Below are positions 21,833 to 35,000 of a stretch of 64,000 nucleotides of DNA, piece after piece. The stretch lies in NCBI GenBank assembly GCA_964036665.1, contig OZ038527.1:5766001-5830000 (forward strand), read 5' to 3'. The DNA comes from Gordius sp. MW1. Taxonomy: Eukaryota > Nematomorpha > Gordioida > Gordea > Gordiidae. How positions within the stretch are numbered: position 1 is the stretch's first letter; each line of letters begins with the position of its first letter. The translations under genes were made by a program, and so were the position numbers. The notes under the pieces are model-generated. The model searched no databases, was not told the origin of the DNA, and saw only the letters and a list, made by a program, of their open reading frames with translations.

Positions 21833-23098
21833 TTAAAAAAAGCATTTTTGACACCTTTTACCTTTTTGATTTCTCAGCGTTATAATTAATTGCCGATTAT
21901 GGGATGTTTTTTTAGACCTTGTGTAATTAATAAATTTATAGCGTTTAAAGAATGATTCCCTAAATTGGTTAATACTTTGGCACCATCTTTGATTTTCTTT
22001 TTTATTGAAAATACCCAAACTGATAAAAGGGGTTTGAAAGACAACGAGAACTAAAACTTTCAATAACAGTTTTGGATTAAATCTAGGTAGGATGTTATAA
22101 ATTTCTAAACATTTGATGTAAGATAGGTGCAATTGGGTACATATAAAAGTGTGGGTATAAAGGGGCATATGTGATGGGTATAATGGTGTAAGCGAAAGGG
22201 GCGGGGCTTAAAGTAATAACGTATCATATATTTATTCAATTTATTTTTTATGGTACACATTTATAGAGGTTTATATATATATATATATGTATATATTAAT
22301 AGAAGTTTTATGATATACTAAGTTTTTACTGGGTATATATTATAGATGATATTTGTGGGAGCTTTTTTAATTTTAATAATTTACAAATATGTAATTTATA
22401 TGAATATATGGTAATGAGAAAACGTGAACAATAATACAAGTGCGTGAAAAGGAGAGGTTCGCGTTAATCTTAAAGCTAATATCGGGAGAATGTCTAAAAC
22501 AATGGACTTTTTAACTTAGTGAAAAAACGTTAAATTCGTAATTTCGGGGTATTTGGAAGAATTACCTATACTATATTAAACGGCGATGGGTTGGGGGTAA
22601 AACAATTAACGTTATATTGCGCAGACAACAACATAAAACAACCTAAGGGTTAGGAGCAAATTGATTACTCTATTTCCCAAAATATGAGATTAGTTTAGTG
22701 TAATGAAGCAAGAATTAGTTGAATATCAAAAAAGCGAAAATAAACATAGCCATCGTCGTGCAGCCAGTACCCTCCTTGGAATACGCCTTAAATGCACGTA
22801 GTATAATTAATAAATGTGAGGAAGTGATCACGAATAAAAGTGGTAGGCGAAAGGAGGAGGAGCTCAAGTATTATAAATTTACCTATAAATTTAAAACAAA
22901 TGAAATAATGGGACGTATAAAGAACACCCGTCCACTGATAATAAAACAAGGGTGAGGGGAGATGAGAGACAAGATAAAATCTATTGCCATTAAATGTAAT
23001 GTTCATAAATATATTGATGATGATATGGTGTATCCCGGGCTTAATCTAAATTCCAGGAAAGGTATCACATTTCAGCAGCCATGGGAGAGGAGGGGGTG
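21833..23098. other. Intergenic, downstream of FAM13
   Basis: AT-rich, with a TATATA microsatellite at about 22266-22290. It contains the 3' flank of the FAM13-like gene. No gene is supported; the ORFs at 21833-22168 and 22719-23006 look random. Confidence 0.4.
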
Positions 23099-26000
23099 TT
23101 ATGAGGAACATTTTTGATTTTCGAGTTTGGCTATCAATGCGTTCACCAATTTCAGCTTGTTCTTCGCCATCTTAAAAAAACGCAAAAGCGGGTTATTGAT
23201 TTATAATAGAAAAAAACTACAAAATTATGGTCGTTGTCTAATCTAAATTATTATAATCAATTAATTAATCAATCGTTCAATAATATCGTCAAAGCCTTAT
23301 ATGCATTTAGCAACATCATTTCACCTGGCGTGCTAAATTGTCCAAATTAAAATAATATTTCAAAAAACTTAATGATCACGGCTTAGGAGAATGAATAGAT
23401 TGTGGTTTGAACTGGAGTTTTAACAACCTAATTTTAACTTAACTTATCAGGATTCCAATTTTGTAACAAAATCATTCGGCAAACGGGCAAATAACTTTAG
23501 ACCATTGAGCAAGTCTTATAAAACTGCAATCGTGTCGACTAATTTTTCCTAATCCCTCTTATACAACCACAAGGCACAACAGACTATGTAATTAACGACG
23601 AAAGCGCTTATAACCTTGTAAGTTTCGTAATATTCGAGGTTGGGTAAAAAGTAAGCTCGCTTAGTGGTAGTAGTAGTAGCAACGGGGGGAGACGATGGAG
23701 TAGCAGAATAGTCTAGCAAGCTAGTCATGGATGTGTGCTGTTGGGTATTATTGTCATAATTGTACATCTTGAGTTGTCGCTTCATGGCGGCAGTACTGGC
23801 CCGTTGTTGCCCAGCAGCCCCCGCTGCACCCCCAGAGCTAGATGAGGAGGAGGTCGGGAGGGGTAGAGCGCCTACGGGTTCGGGTAAGTCAGCTGGATGG
23901 CCCCACCCTTCTTCCCCCGCCCCCTCCAAATCGACCGGTATGTAAGCTAACTTCTTGTAACGGTGACGGATCGCCTTAATCTTCCTACGCTCCTCCAATA
24001 ACTCTTGCCTGATGGGGTGGGGTAAAAAGTGATGAAAAGTTAATGATAAATATATAATAAAATTCGTAAGGTCGTTAATGGAAATAATTTAAAACATAAA
24101 GTCGATTTCGTTGTGTGTACTTTAAGACAAAACCTTAAGGTAATGTGCGGTAATACAAATTGCTTCGATTAGTCAAAACTGCGTTCGGCAACACAAATTA
24201 ATTCCATTATTTAAAACTTTTGCGACAAAATTAACATACAAGTAAGGGTTCATTGAGGTAAAAACCATCATCTAACTAAACTACCCCGACCCAACAGGGG
24301 GTGTCGGGACGGTGAAAATTCTGAAATGTCTTCAGGTTGGGTAGGGTTCGGGTTGAAAAAAATGACTCCGCAGTTCTCTAAACTAAACTACTATCCCCAC
24401 CCTTTTATGATAAAACTAAACAAATCCGATTAATTTATTTTATATATGTTTTTACAAAGATGCCGAGTGGATGCTAGAAGTCTCCATAGTTCCCATGGCT
24501 ACTGGGTGAGTGGTATCGGCAGAGGCTTTGCTAGGTTGATAAGGAGGAGCTGCGTGAGCGTTAGAACCTACGCCCAAAAACGACTTGGAAGAGCGCTGAG
24601 CGTTTGGATTGATAGCGAGGTTTTCATAGGGATCGAAAGCCCTATTAGCGCTCCTGGCGCAACCCGTGAATTGGGAGCGGTTGTGATGAGTACTTTCATT
24701 TTGCGTTTGGTCTTGAGCGGCGAAAAATGCGGAGCGGGAGGAAAAGCTACCGCGCTAAAAATTGAGATAGAATCATGAAATGATCGTAGGTTTAGAGTGT
24801 GCTGGTTAAAAATTACCCAAAAAACAGGTAATATATTTTAGGTTTTGGCAAAGTGTGTGCTAATTGCAAATTAAGAAATGTTTCCCAAGTGTAATTTTAC
24901 ACATTTTTGAGACGTCTTTTTAGCTACACTATCGTAGCTGCATTAGGATAAGATAAAATCTAATTAAGAGTGCGAGGATTGAAAAACTATATCACCAAAT
25001 TATATAAAATAGAGTTAAAGCAAGATGCATTTGATTTAAAGTCAAATTTCGTTGTAACAATTTAGGTATATATAATATCATGGATAGAGTATGTTAAAAA
25101 TTGAGTTAATTATTTTTGAAAATTTTGCAACTGCTCATCAACAAAACAGTATGAACCAAATTTGTGAACCGCTACGAATCAATTATAAAATGTACCGAAG
25201 TGATGCTGGTGTCGAAAGAGTCAGCGTCCCATTGATGGCCTTCGATGATTGTGGGCAATTCGGGAATGGCGTGACGAGGCTAAAACAGGAGAATAAAAGA
25301 GAAAAAGTTTACATAAACCATCAAGATTACTGATTTAAAAAATGACTAACTCTTCCAAAGAAAAGAGCTTCTTCAAAATTAGGTGTTGCAGTCGATTATT
25401 TATCAAACCTAGTTGTCATATCTCAAAAAAGATTAACTCTAATTGCGCTGAATATTACAAATTTCGGCAACAACAAACAATAAAAAGTTTTAAACGAATT
25501 TAAATTACAAAATTTCATGGCAAAATAAAATTGGCAGAGTGTGGGGGGGGGGGAGAAATACTTCGGAATATTTGGCTAGGATGTTCTTGATGCGACGGTA
25601 TTTGCAGTATAGCGGACGCATGAGGTCTATGGTAGCCTTGTCAGTAGGTTTACCGTGCACGCGCTCAAAGTGAAGCAACACCCTTTGCAAGACCACTTTC
25701 TGCTTCCACAACACCTCGGGGTTGAGATCCTACGTTAAAAAACGATCGTTTACAAATTAACGTGAATTTTTGTTGGGCGCAGAAAGTTACGAAAAAAACT
25801 GGGTGGCTCATAGAGGAAGCTTAAACAGCATTTGGAAATAATTCCTATCACCCGAACCATTGGTTGCGAACAAGTTCTTTAAGCCAATTGCGAATACCAT
25901 TGTTTAAATACTTAAAAAATCTTAAATTAATTTATAACAGTCATTTCACATTCTAAGCTAACCCCTAAAAGGCCAACTTCACCAAAACACAATTTTTAAT

Positions 26001-29000
26001 TCCACGCTAATGCTAACTACATAAAAAAGCCCCTAACTAACCCAAAATTTTGACCATCTTAGATTCGATTCGACCCGCTAAAATAATTACATTATAAAAA
26101 AACGCTCACTTCGAGGAGACGCGTAAGAGTTTCCCGGCTCAAGAAGGTAGGCCTAGCGTGATGATCTAGTGTATCAGCGTCATGAGGAGGCGTAAAATGG
26201 TGGACCAGCGTTTCCGCGCCCGGCATGTAAGCTTGCAGCGCTTGGAGTAGAGTTAGGTGGGGACTCGGGTCAGGAGCCCCGCACGGAGAACTGTGTCGGC
26301 GCGGCTTATGTTTCTCAGTCTCAGCGCTGGCGATAAAACGTTTGCCGCGATCGACTTCGTCTCGAGTGCCCTCGCTTAGGCTAGGTGACGGAGGAGCGCG
26401 ATATTTACCCTTGAACGCTATGTGAAGCGATTTAAATGAGGAAAAATGAGAAGAGAACGAGATGGTTATGATTCGAGCTATCCTAGAGAACTGCACGGGT
26501 CACCACCCAAAACCCGACCGGACACAAGTTAAAAATTTGGAAGTGTCCTCGGATCGGATTTGAGTTGAAAATTAATGATTTTGCAGTTTTATAAGCTATC
26601 CTAATCCCTGACTAGGTAACATTTAGCGAAGAAAACTAACTGTCTATACACCTTCTGGAAAACTTAATAGGAAAGCAAAATAGATTTTCCCGCAATCTCC
26701 AAACAATAAACTCGGCCTTTTTGTCTCTTGGCACTGAGTTACATAAAATTCAATAGTATTCATTGCTCAACTATCCTAGTTTAAATAGAAGGCCATTTAT
26801 GTTTTTTAACACTCTTCAAAATAAAAGCTAATTTTCGTTTTCTTCATATAGGTCAAGTTTTAAAATGATGCCTGTTTGCAGTCAAGCTCCAGTCAACACT
26901 CAGATGGGTGCCCTAAATGATTTTTATAAGTTCAAAAGTTTAAGCCTCATCCAAATTCTACTAATTTTCATTTGAAAGATTGAAGATAGTTTAAAAAAAT
27001 GCTGAGAAGGAAAATCGGAGTTATAAATTGTAACGACCCCGATAAATTCATATAATCCTGCATTCATGATTTATCCTAAATTCTAAAAATTAACGCGATA
27101 GCTAATAATTTAATCACATTTCCAAATTAGGTTTATAACCAAGTCATTTGCTATCAAAACGCATTGAAGGTATTGGTAGTATACCTTTAAGCTCCTTCTT
27201 GACTTTTTCAATTTTGCTCGTGTATTTCTTAATCTCGTACATCGTCTCTTTGTCCCCCACAAAAGGCTAAGGTATAAATGAGATAGATGAAATTCGTTAA
27301 AATCAAGGTAAAGTTAGCTTACCTTGTAGCCATTTTCCCGTTCGAAAATTTCTTCGTAATGTTCCAACTTCTTCTCGTAAGCTATATCACGAAAGCAAAA
27401 AGAGCTGATTATAAAGAAATTCCTAAAAAATTATTTTATTGGTTACATATGGGTTCACTGAGTAATTATATCGACGTATGCAATGGAACTTGAGTAAAAT
27501 GAGGATATTTTGGGATGCAATAGTTAATCTTTATCGATATATTATAACGGGCTTATCATGAGAAATTGTTGGGGGTAGGGGGGGAGGCACGACTTACTTT
27601 GCAGCTTTTGATGGAGGGCGTGGAACGAAGCTCCATCGATGCCATTTTCGAAAAAATCCCTAAATACAAAAATAAGCGCAATTAATAATTGCTTTATCAA
27701 GCTATCAAGGAAGGAATAGGCATTATTAAATCATTAAACTTTAATGACTATGGCGAGGATTTCTCATTAAGTTTAGAATAAGGTGAGGAAAAGATTGGTT
27801 TTGTTGGACCTTTTGTAAAAGTCGCAAATTTATTCCTAAAGCTATCACTATATGATTACTTATAGGCGTGATGGGTTGCCGGCGGCGACGGGGCAGGGAG
27901 ATCCTTATGATCGAGTTGACTATAGATTAAGGAACAAGTATAAAACACCAAGATATTGTCGTAAAATTACTTATCAGGAGGGTCACCAAAAAATGATATG
28001 CAACGAGAGGCCGCCAAATCAGGTTTCGTTCCAGTTTGGAAATTTTCGTCCAAAAAAGATTGATTTTCCCCCTTTTAAAATAAAAGCATAAAGTTGTTAA
28101 TAAGTTTGCGCATAACCTAAAATATTTAACCGTTTAAAAATGCTTATTCAAGCTTTTAAGCTTCGTCTATATAAATTCTTATGACAAAAAATAGATAAAA
28201 TATTTCTCAGAGTCTATAACGAATGTCTTGGCATTATGTAATCTCTATTAATATTAAGCTATGCTCGAGAACTTAATATATCTATCGCGATAAAGTTGAC
28301 GCTTATCCTAGACTAATTACTAACAGGTCTAATTCGTATTAAAATGTTGGAATATTTTTGTCATTATCACGAAAAGTCCTTATGGTCAATAATGCCCATA
28401 TAAAATAAAACCAACCGACTCAATATGTAGTATGGGGCTATCATAACATTTAGTAGTCAAACAATAAAACAGCTCACATTTAAAGGCAGTAACCATTGAT
28501 CTAGATCATAAAGTTAGAATTTTAATACGTCCCCCCCCCACAACAATTTAAAGTCACTCCATCCACTGCACCGCAAAATGGAAAGAGATGATCCCTGCAA
28601 TTGGGGATTTATTAGCAGCTGTATGTTATGGTAAAGTTTCTTAGAAACCAAGAAATGATATAATAGTTAATGAAAGATTTTTTACGCCAAATAATTGAGA
28701 GGGGTCTTCTTGAGCGTTGGTCGCCCAGCGAGTAACGCGCCAAGAATAGCCCAAACGCGTTTTTTCGGTACCGCCTTTGGCCACCTGCTTCTCCAGCCAA
28801 GCTAGGTCGTCCGCAGCTTCGGAACTGACGCCATGTGGTGATTGTAGTGCCTGCTCAAAAACCGAGGAGGGCAAGTGGATTTTGGCGTGAAAAAAGTCGG
28901 CGTTAACTAGGGTAGCGTCGGAACCGCGCTTGGAAGAGAGTCCTCTGGGTATGGAAGGTGGGTGGTGGTCAGCGCTATCACCTAAAAATTTTACAACGTA

Positions 29001-32000
29001 TAAATAACTTTGACAAAAATCGTAAGATTGCGGGGGCGTAAAAACGAAGGGCGCACAACCGTGGAGAGATGAAATTAAATATGTACAAAAGCTGATTAAT
29101 CACTATATTAATCTATATAACACGGTCTATTATTATTTGGATAAAACAAAATTTAATGATAAATATATTTGATTATAAGAACCAGAACGGTCAGTATTAA
29201 TTTGCAGGGAATTAATTAGACAGTTTCGCAATCAGCCGTTATAAAGCAACAACCTAGACAAGTTGCCCAAAGAAACTCATTAATAAAGGTAATTAGTCGG
29301 GCACAAAAACAATAATGGAATTCGGGCTCGGGCGAGGCCGAACAAAGTGGAGCCAATCAGCGGTCATTAACTAATGTATTTGCGAAAGCAAAATAAGAAG
29401 CATAGGTCTACAGCCATTATAACCCGTAGTATTAGTTTTCACGGCAATTATCTAAAAAGTACAAGTTGGACAGGACGGAGGGACGACAGAACCGGCGAGC
29501 TTATAAATTGAATGGCAGTTAATACTATTAGTTTAAAATACTACTATTATAATATAATAATATAAAAGAAGGATTGGTTGAGTAATACGTCTTCCTCCGT
29601 TTTCCTCTTTTAAAAGAGACCAGGAATGCACAAAAGATGTGAGATTAAATCATGCGATTAGAATCGCCATTGATTGTTTTCATAAAAATGCGGTATAAAC
29701 TAACGATACCATACCAGCAGCGTTGGGGTCTAGGCCCAATGCCTGACCGCCATTGTCTTCGGTCAGATAAGAAGCGTGACGCTCTAGGTCGGGCGTCGAA
29801 GCGCGAGCGTTGAGGCGATGCTTGTGCGGTGACGCCGATACCGAGGCTATGGACGAAATCAAGCTGGAGTTGCCGCTGCTCCCGCTACTCAACTCCTCAA
29901 AGCGCGTCATAATTTCCTCCAAGCGCAGCCGACCACCAGGCACAGCCCTAACCATTTCCAAGCGCGGACGCACCACTAGCACTTCCGCCGCCCCGATCGC
30001 GAGCGTAGATTCTTTTAGTAATGAAAAGGGACGTTAAATTAGTCGGACGAGAGTAATGGCTAAAATATTCTGATGACAAAAATGTATATAGATTTTTAGT
30101 GGAAGCAAAGCCATTCTATGACAAATTAAATCATTTTCGACCGCCCATTTCAGATTTAAATAATTTTTGGTGAGGGTGTAGCATAGGCGTAGCGGGGGGC
30201 GCTCTAAATTTAAAAATTTGCTAAATTTATTAAAATTATGGCTAAAATTTGAAAAAATTATTATTTTGCCCTACCTAAACCAATAATTGCCTCTCTCTAA
30301 TTTCCATGCTGTCTACGCCCATGGGGTGTAGGCCTTCTATATTATAGTAATTTTTAAAACTTTAGCCATTTTGAGCCAATACCTTTTGAGTAAGAGCCAA
30401 AATCACGCTCAGGCGCGTTTTAGTGATTTTACCTTTTCTTGTCATATTTTTTAAAGTCATAACTTAAAAAGTACTGGCCCGTAATGGCTTTAATTTTCAA
30501 AAATTAATGTAATATATATGAGGCCTACACCCTAACCAAAATAATCGAAATCTAAAATATGGTCGTTCGAAAATCGTCTTTTTTTGCCGATTCGCCATTA
30601 ATTGAAATTTCAGTTACCCTGATTAGCTAACCCTTTATCCATAAAATAGTGTTGTAAAAAGGGCTGGTTTTGGCGATCTTTGGTTTTAGTCGACTGAATA
30701 TCGACGAACCAAATATTTTTTTGGTCTGCTTTACGTAGTCGCATAAATAGACCAAACGTTTGACAAGGTCGACCAACCAAATAAAACGCAGCCGTTTTTA
30801 CAACACTACCATAAATATATCCTTCTTATTTCAAGCATTGGTACAAAGAGTTATTATATACGTTGGGAGAAAGCTTCTAGTGGATCTTCATCCGAGGGAC
30901 CGAAGTAAAATTTAGCCGCCCGACGCTCAAGGGCGGAGGGGGGCGCGCTGAGCTCGAGGGCGGGGCCATCATCAACCCACGCTAGGTTGCTGCAGCAGCA
31001 GCATGAGGAGGGCTGAGACCGAGACCGTTCTAACCCCCCGCCCGCAGAGGGGGCGTGACGATGTGGGGGGTGCTGGTGGTGAGGGGGGTGACGATGGTGG
31101 GCGTGATGATGACAGTGAGGGTCAGGATTGTGGGTGTGAGGGGCAAGGGGAGGGTGGTGGTGATGGTGACGGTGGTGGGGTAGCGCTTTGAAATCGGGCG
31201 ACGAACGGGATTGGTTAATGGGCGGCGTCGGCGATTCGCTGCAAGATTAGTTGTTGATATAAATTAAGCTTACCGCCCCTCATAAATTTGAAAAGGACAT
31301 TCATTAACTTTCAACGTAACATTATAGCCACATGAAATGTTATGTAGATCAATTAAGGTAATATAACAGATTTAATATTAGTCGTACAAAGTTGAAAAAT
31401 TTGATCTTCAGTAATAACCAAGTTAGAGAGCTACTTTAAATAGAGGCCCCCTTATCATCGAGTCATTCATTAACCTTATTTGGAAGACGCTAAAACGAAA
31501 CTTGCCAATTTATATTAATCCATTCCATATAAAAGTGTATTTTCTAGTTTTAAATATTTATCAAGAAATAACAGACACAACTATGCTTGGGCCTTTGATT
31601 TTGATAGTCAAACACAACCTAAAAGCCTGAAGATACAGATTCAGTATCCAAATTAATCAATGTTAATTTTAATCATCAAAAACTGATAGATTTTATTTTA
31701 TTCAACGCCGAAAACCCATGTAGTTTACCTTTTGGAGTGAAGCAGGATTTGGTCAAAGGGCAAGATGAGCGCCTTTTCCCCTTTGTAAATCTTGACGAAC
31801 TGAGCCGCTGCTTGCTGCGTTGAGATGGTGTCAAACAATAATTTTATTAAGCATAAATATAGACTACAGATAGTTCTAGCGTTTGCTACACTTGGGCTCG
31901 CATTTTTAATTTAATTCTAATGTTAACAACATATAATAAATTTATAGATTGCTCAATATGATTTTATATCATGAGCGATCATCAACAAAAATTCTCGGCC

Positions 32001-34461
32001 GAGCGTTAAAAAATGAAACAAACCGAGCACAAACCAACAATCAATTGGACGTCTAAACACTACTAGTTAATTCGTTGAAAAATATGATTCTGACATTTAT
32101 ACATCTATAACTCAGTTCTTTTGAAATAACCACTTAAGAGACTCTCATCATTTTAACTTGAAAACAAATTAATATTTTTGACATTTTATACTTATATTGA
32201 TGAATAAATAATTAAAAAAAGGTATCGTTGTGCCTGAAAATAAATTCGTGAAATAATCCCAGACCTCGGTTTGGTGTAAGTGGTAGGTGGAGTGGTCTTG
32301 GCGCCAGCAAGGCAGACCAGGGTGGGGAGTGGTGTTGGGGGCAGAGAGCACGAAACGGAGTTCTTTGGGGAACATCTCGTCCGAATGTATCATGAGAGCG
32401 CGCACAATAAACCACCAAGCGTCGACATCGCCCTCCTCTTCGCTACCCCTAGCATCAATTATACTTTTCATATAAAATACATTTATCAGGTAAACATGAT
32501 GATACATAAGATATACAACAAAAAAAGAGTATTATTTTAAACTATTTTTCCGATTCATCAAGAGCCAACATGGGCCATGTCATGTGTCGATAAAAACTTA
32601 TAATGATATTTCGCTATTAAAATGCCGATTTCTGGGTCAGTATTTGACTTTGGGGGGGTCTCTTTCCTATCGCTTTTAAAAAGCCAATGTTTCCTTGCCA
32701 AAAGTGGCGGAAGAGGAAGCTACCACGGGGACAAAATTTAGAATGACCAATATCTCGGTATTTGTATGTTATCCGATCTTCGGCGGATTGTGTTTAGAAG
32801 GGGCAAAAACATCAACACAAGTAAAATCCAGAATCACGAACTTACCAATCCCCCATTGAACTTAGGACTTTAGAGTGTTAATCTTTCCACTTTTATGAAT
32901 AAATTTGATATTAAATAAGAGCGTCACTTTACACCACGCTGCCGCTGCCTACTGGATGTTGATGATGATGATTATGATATACTTACAGGTAGACGGTGCA
33001 CGAGAAAGCGGTGACGAGGTTTTCCATTAGATTGGGTTCGCACCGGGACAGTTGCCACAAGTGACGGAGGAAGGTCAACAAGTATGCCAGGAGGTGGTAA
33101 TTGTTCGGAGGCAACTTGAGCAGAATATCTTTGTAAGCCAGGAGCAGGTCGCGATCTTCGTCGCCTTTGCTCGGCGAGCTCGTGCACAGTTCTAAGATCG
33201 CGAGAAATGTTACTTTCATAGAATTTCATTTATGCGAATAGACCAAAAAATCTTTGGTATGCTGATGTTTAGTGACTAAACCCAAACGTCAACCAATCAT
33301 AATGCAGCCGTTTTTACAACACTAATAGCCATTTAACCATCTAACTTTGCCTCTATAATTAAAAGGAACAGGGGAAACATCATATTAGAGATTAGATTTG
33401 CTAGATTTGTCCGAACCCGGCCCGGTCCGATTTTTAACTAAATTCCCACCCAAACTCTTTTAAATGTGTCTGCCCTGCGATGCCCGAATCATTAGAGCTG
33501 ATCCTATTTTTTGTGATAAACTACAATACGTAAATATTATGCAATCAGTTAAAAATAAATTCTCGTCAAGCGATTTTTGGGTCTGTGCATATATAAGAGC
33601 GTAAATGCAAATATTTCGTATTTTCGTGCATCCTTTTCCCTTACTTTTGCGCGTTTGAATCAGGAGGTCGCCAAGCTTGTGAGGCACGAGAGCGTGGGGC
33701 AATTTCTCCAAAAACAAAAACACGCAAAACAGCAGTTCGGCCAGGAAGGTGGGATAATCGCCGCTAGTCTCTCCTCCTTCGTCGTCCGTGTCTTTAAGAC
33801 GCTCGGGGGCGCGGGTAGAGGGAAGAGCGTGCTGCGCCAGCGTTTTTTTCAGCCCGTGAGCGTCGAGTTGGGCTTGAAGCGCCGTGACCGCGGCGCAAGC
33901 CATGTGCGAATGCAGCGAGGCCGGGGTCAGGAGCACGACGCTCGGGGGCGGCGTAGGAGCGGAGCCGCGACGCCGCCAGGGTGGAAAGAAAAAATCGTCG
34001 CAATCGGCCACCATTCTCCACAGCTGATTTTGCCCGGCCCCGCCCACGGCAGCACCATGGTGGTGGTGGTGTTGTATCACGTGTTGTCTCGAGGAGGAGC
34101 GAGAGGGTGAGTCGTCCGATCCCCGGGGCCAAACTCGCCCGAAGTGGGCGGTGAGGAAGGTGGTGACGCTGGCGACGAAGAGGGGAACGCGAGTCCCCGG
34201 CGCTTTGTCTAAATGAGTCAACGCGACTCCGAAATAAGCTGGCTCCTCAAGGAGGGTGGGGGTGGTGGGAGCGTCGTGGGTGGAGCGGGGGGATGAGTTG
34301 GGGGTACTGGGGAGGACGGGGGGACTGCTGCTGGCGGGGGAGGAGGAGGAAGAGGAGGGAGAGAGGGTGGAGGGCGGCCCGAGTAGGCAATTGCCGCCGC
34401 TACAACACAGCGAGGAGGAAGCACAATTTTTGCACACGAGCGCGGCGCTGTTAGCTAACAT
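23099..34461 (-). CDS. FAM13: FAM13-family Rho GTPase-activating-like protein, 17 exons, about 1277 aa
   Basis: Exons in transcript order are 34461-33645, 33191-32987, 32448-32265, 31814-31729, 31238-30862, 30011-29715, 28981-28686, 27903-27860, 27659-27598, 27381-27323, 27266-27185, 26417-26110, 25729-25562, 25279-25196, 24754-24456, 24008-23615 and 23170-23099. Every junction has GT/AG and matching phase; the total is 1278 codons with stop. Exons 1-3 hold a divergent RhoGAP domain: YFGVALTHL near residue 76, FLFLEKLPHALVP near 248, and LPPNNYHLLAYLLTFLRHL with LMENLVTAFSCTVYL in exon 2. Exon 5 is His-rich. Exons 9-11 give the FAM13 helical repeat (ERENGYKP, KKYTSKIEKVKKELK). Exon 13 gives VLLHFERVHGKPT and RPLYCKYRRIKNILAK. 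Exon 14 gives ELPTIIEG. Exons 16-17 give LQELLEERRKIKAIR and YYETYK joined to MAKNKLKLVNALIAK. The order is that of vertebrate FAM13A/B. The arginine-finger position appears changed. The start ATG at 34461 is the first in frame; exon 3's donor (GTCTGG) is weak. Confidence 0.9.
29180..29530. repeat. Dispersed 340-bp repeat in FAM13 intron 6
   Basis: This is a second copy of the 6365-6715 repeat (agcaacaacctagacaagttgccc, gggcacaaaaacaat, gccaatcagcggtcattaac, gttggacaggacgg). Its dyad end is degraded (cttataaattgaatggcagtt). It is not coding. Confidence 0.75.
30182..30323. mobile_element. CATGGGCGTAGCC MITE in FAM13 intron 5
   Basis: The ends are CATAGGCGTAGC and CTACGCCCATG, with a perfect 8-bp duplication GGGTGTAG at 30174-30181 and 30324-30331. 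It is short, non-coding, and shares the GGGGGG and AAATTTTAGCCATAATT internal parts with the other copies. Confidence 0.8.
30647..30808. mobile_element. hAT-like MITE (TAGTGTTGTAAAAA family) in FAM13 intron 5
   Basis: The ends TAGTGTTGTAAAAAGGGCTG and CAGCCGTTTTTACAACACTA are inverted repeats, flanked by CCATAAAA/CCATAAAT (7 of 8 match). It is 162 bp and contains GGTCGACCAACCAAAT-like inner repeats. A truncated relative lies at 33235-33330 and another trace near 35880-35940. Confidence 0.8.
33235..33330. mobile_element. Truncated TAGTGTTGTAAAAA MITE in FAM13 intron 1
   Basis: It ends CAGCCGTTTTTACAACACTA and contains the agaccaaaaaatctttgg / caaacgtcaacc inner parts of the 30647-30808 element. 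The opposite end is missing. Confidence 0.55.
33400..33475. mobile_element. GGCCCGG hAT-like remnant in FAM13 intron 1
   Basis: A short block, ttgtccgaacccggcccggtccgattttt, matches the subterminal motif of the GGCCCGG family. No ends or duplication are recognisable. Confidence 0.45.
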
Positions 34462-35000
34462 AATGGGGGCGCACGCGCTTTTTCGAGCGTTAGAAAGCGC
34501 TAGATTTATGAGAAAAATAATAATACTCACAATGTTTTAAGGTAGAGTTTAGGTGAAATAACGATGGATAGCTTGGATAATGAATGGTTTAGTGAAGTAA
34601 GTTATCGATGAATGGTGGTGTGGTTATTAAACAGTTATTTTTAGTTTCGAGTAGTTGCCTGCCCAAACGAATCCACACACAGTGTGAATTTGTAGTAAAT
34701 TAACGGGAATGAATGATTTACGGTTGTTTCAAGCTACGCGAACACACTATGAGAGTGTGGTGATGCATTTCAAGGGTCGGGGGCAGTCATGATGATACAA
34801 CGAAGTATGGTCAAGGATTTTGAGTAATAATCTCCGAATTGTACGTGGTGGTGAAGTGGTAGCGTTGTTATAGAGTGGAGAGGGGTGTGCCAAAGAGGGC
34901 GGCGCCTGAGCTGGTTAGTCTAAATAGCGGAGGCGAAGGCATATTCGTGATTATTAGAAGAGTGCATGGCGTCGTCTAGGTAAAGTTTAAAAATAAAAAT
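34462..35000 (-). promoter_or_regulatory. Probable 5' untranslated region and promoter of FAM13
   Basis: This lies directly upstream of the FAM13 ATG on the minus strand. There is a GTGAGTATT donor-like site at 34531 and a CTCATAAATCTAG acceptor-like site at about 34501. This could be a 31-nt intron in the leader, but it could equally be plain leader. Sequence up to about 34990 is of mixed composition, richer in C and T on the minus strand, consistent with an untranslated leader. No TATA box or start site can be fixed. Confidence 0.4.

Noticed and set aside
31003..31191. Gly/Asp-rich plus-strand ORF
   Set aside because: It is the complement of the His-rich FAM13 exon 5, whose splice phases fit on the minus strand.
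33577..34132. Alternative ORFs over FAM13 exon 1 on both strands
   Set aside because: They arise from GC-rich low-complexity coding sequence. Only the frame from ATG 34461 carries the RhoGAP motifs and joins exon 2 in phase.
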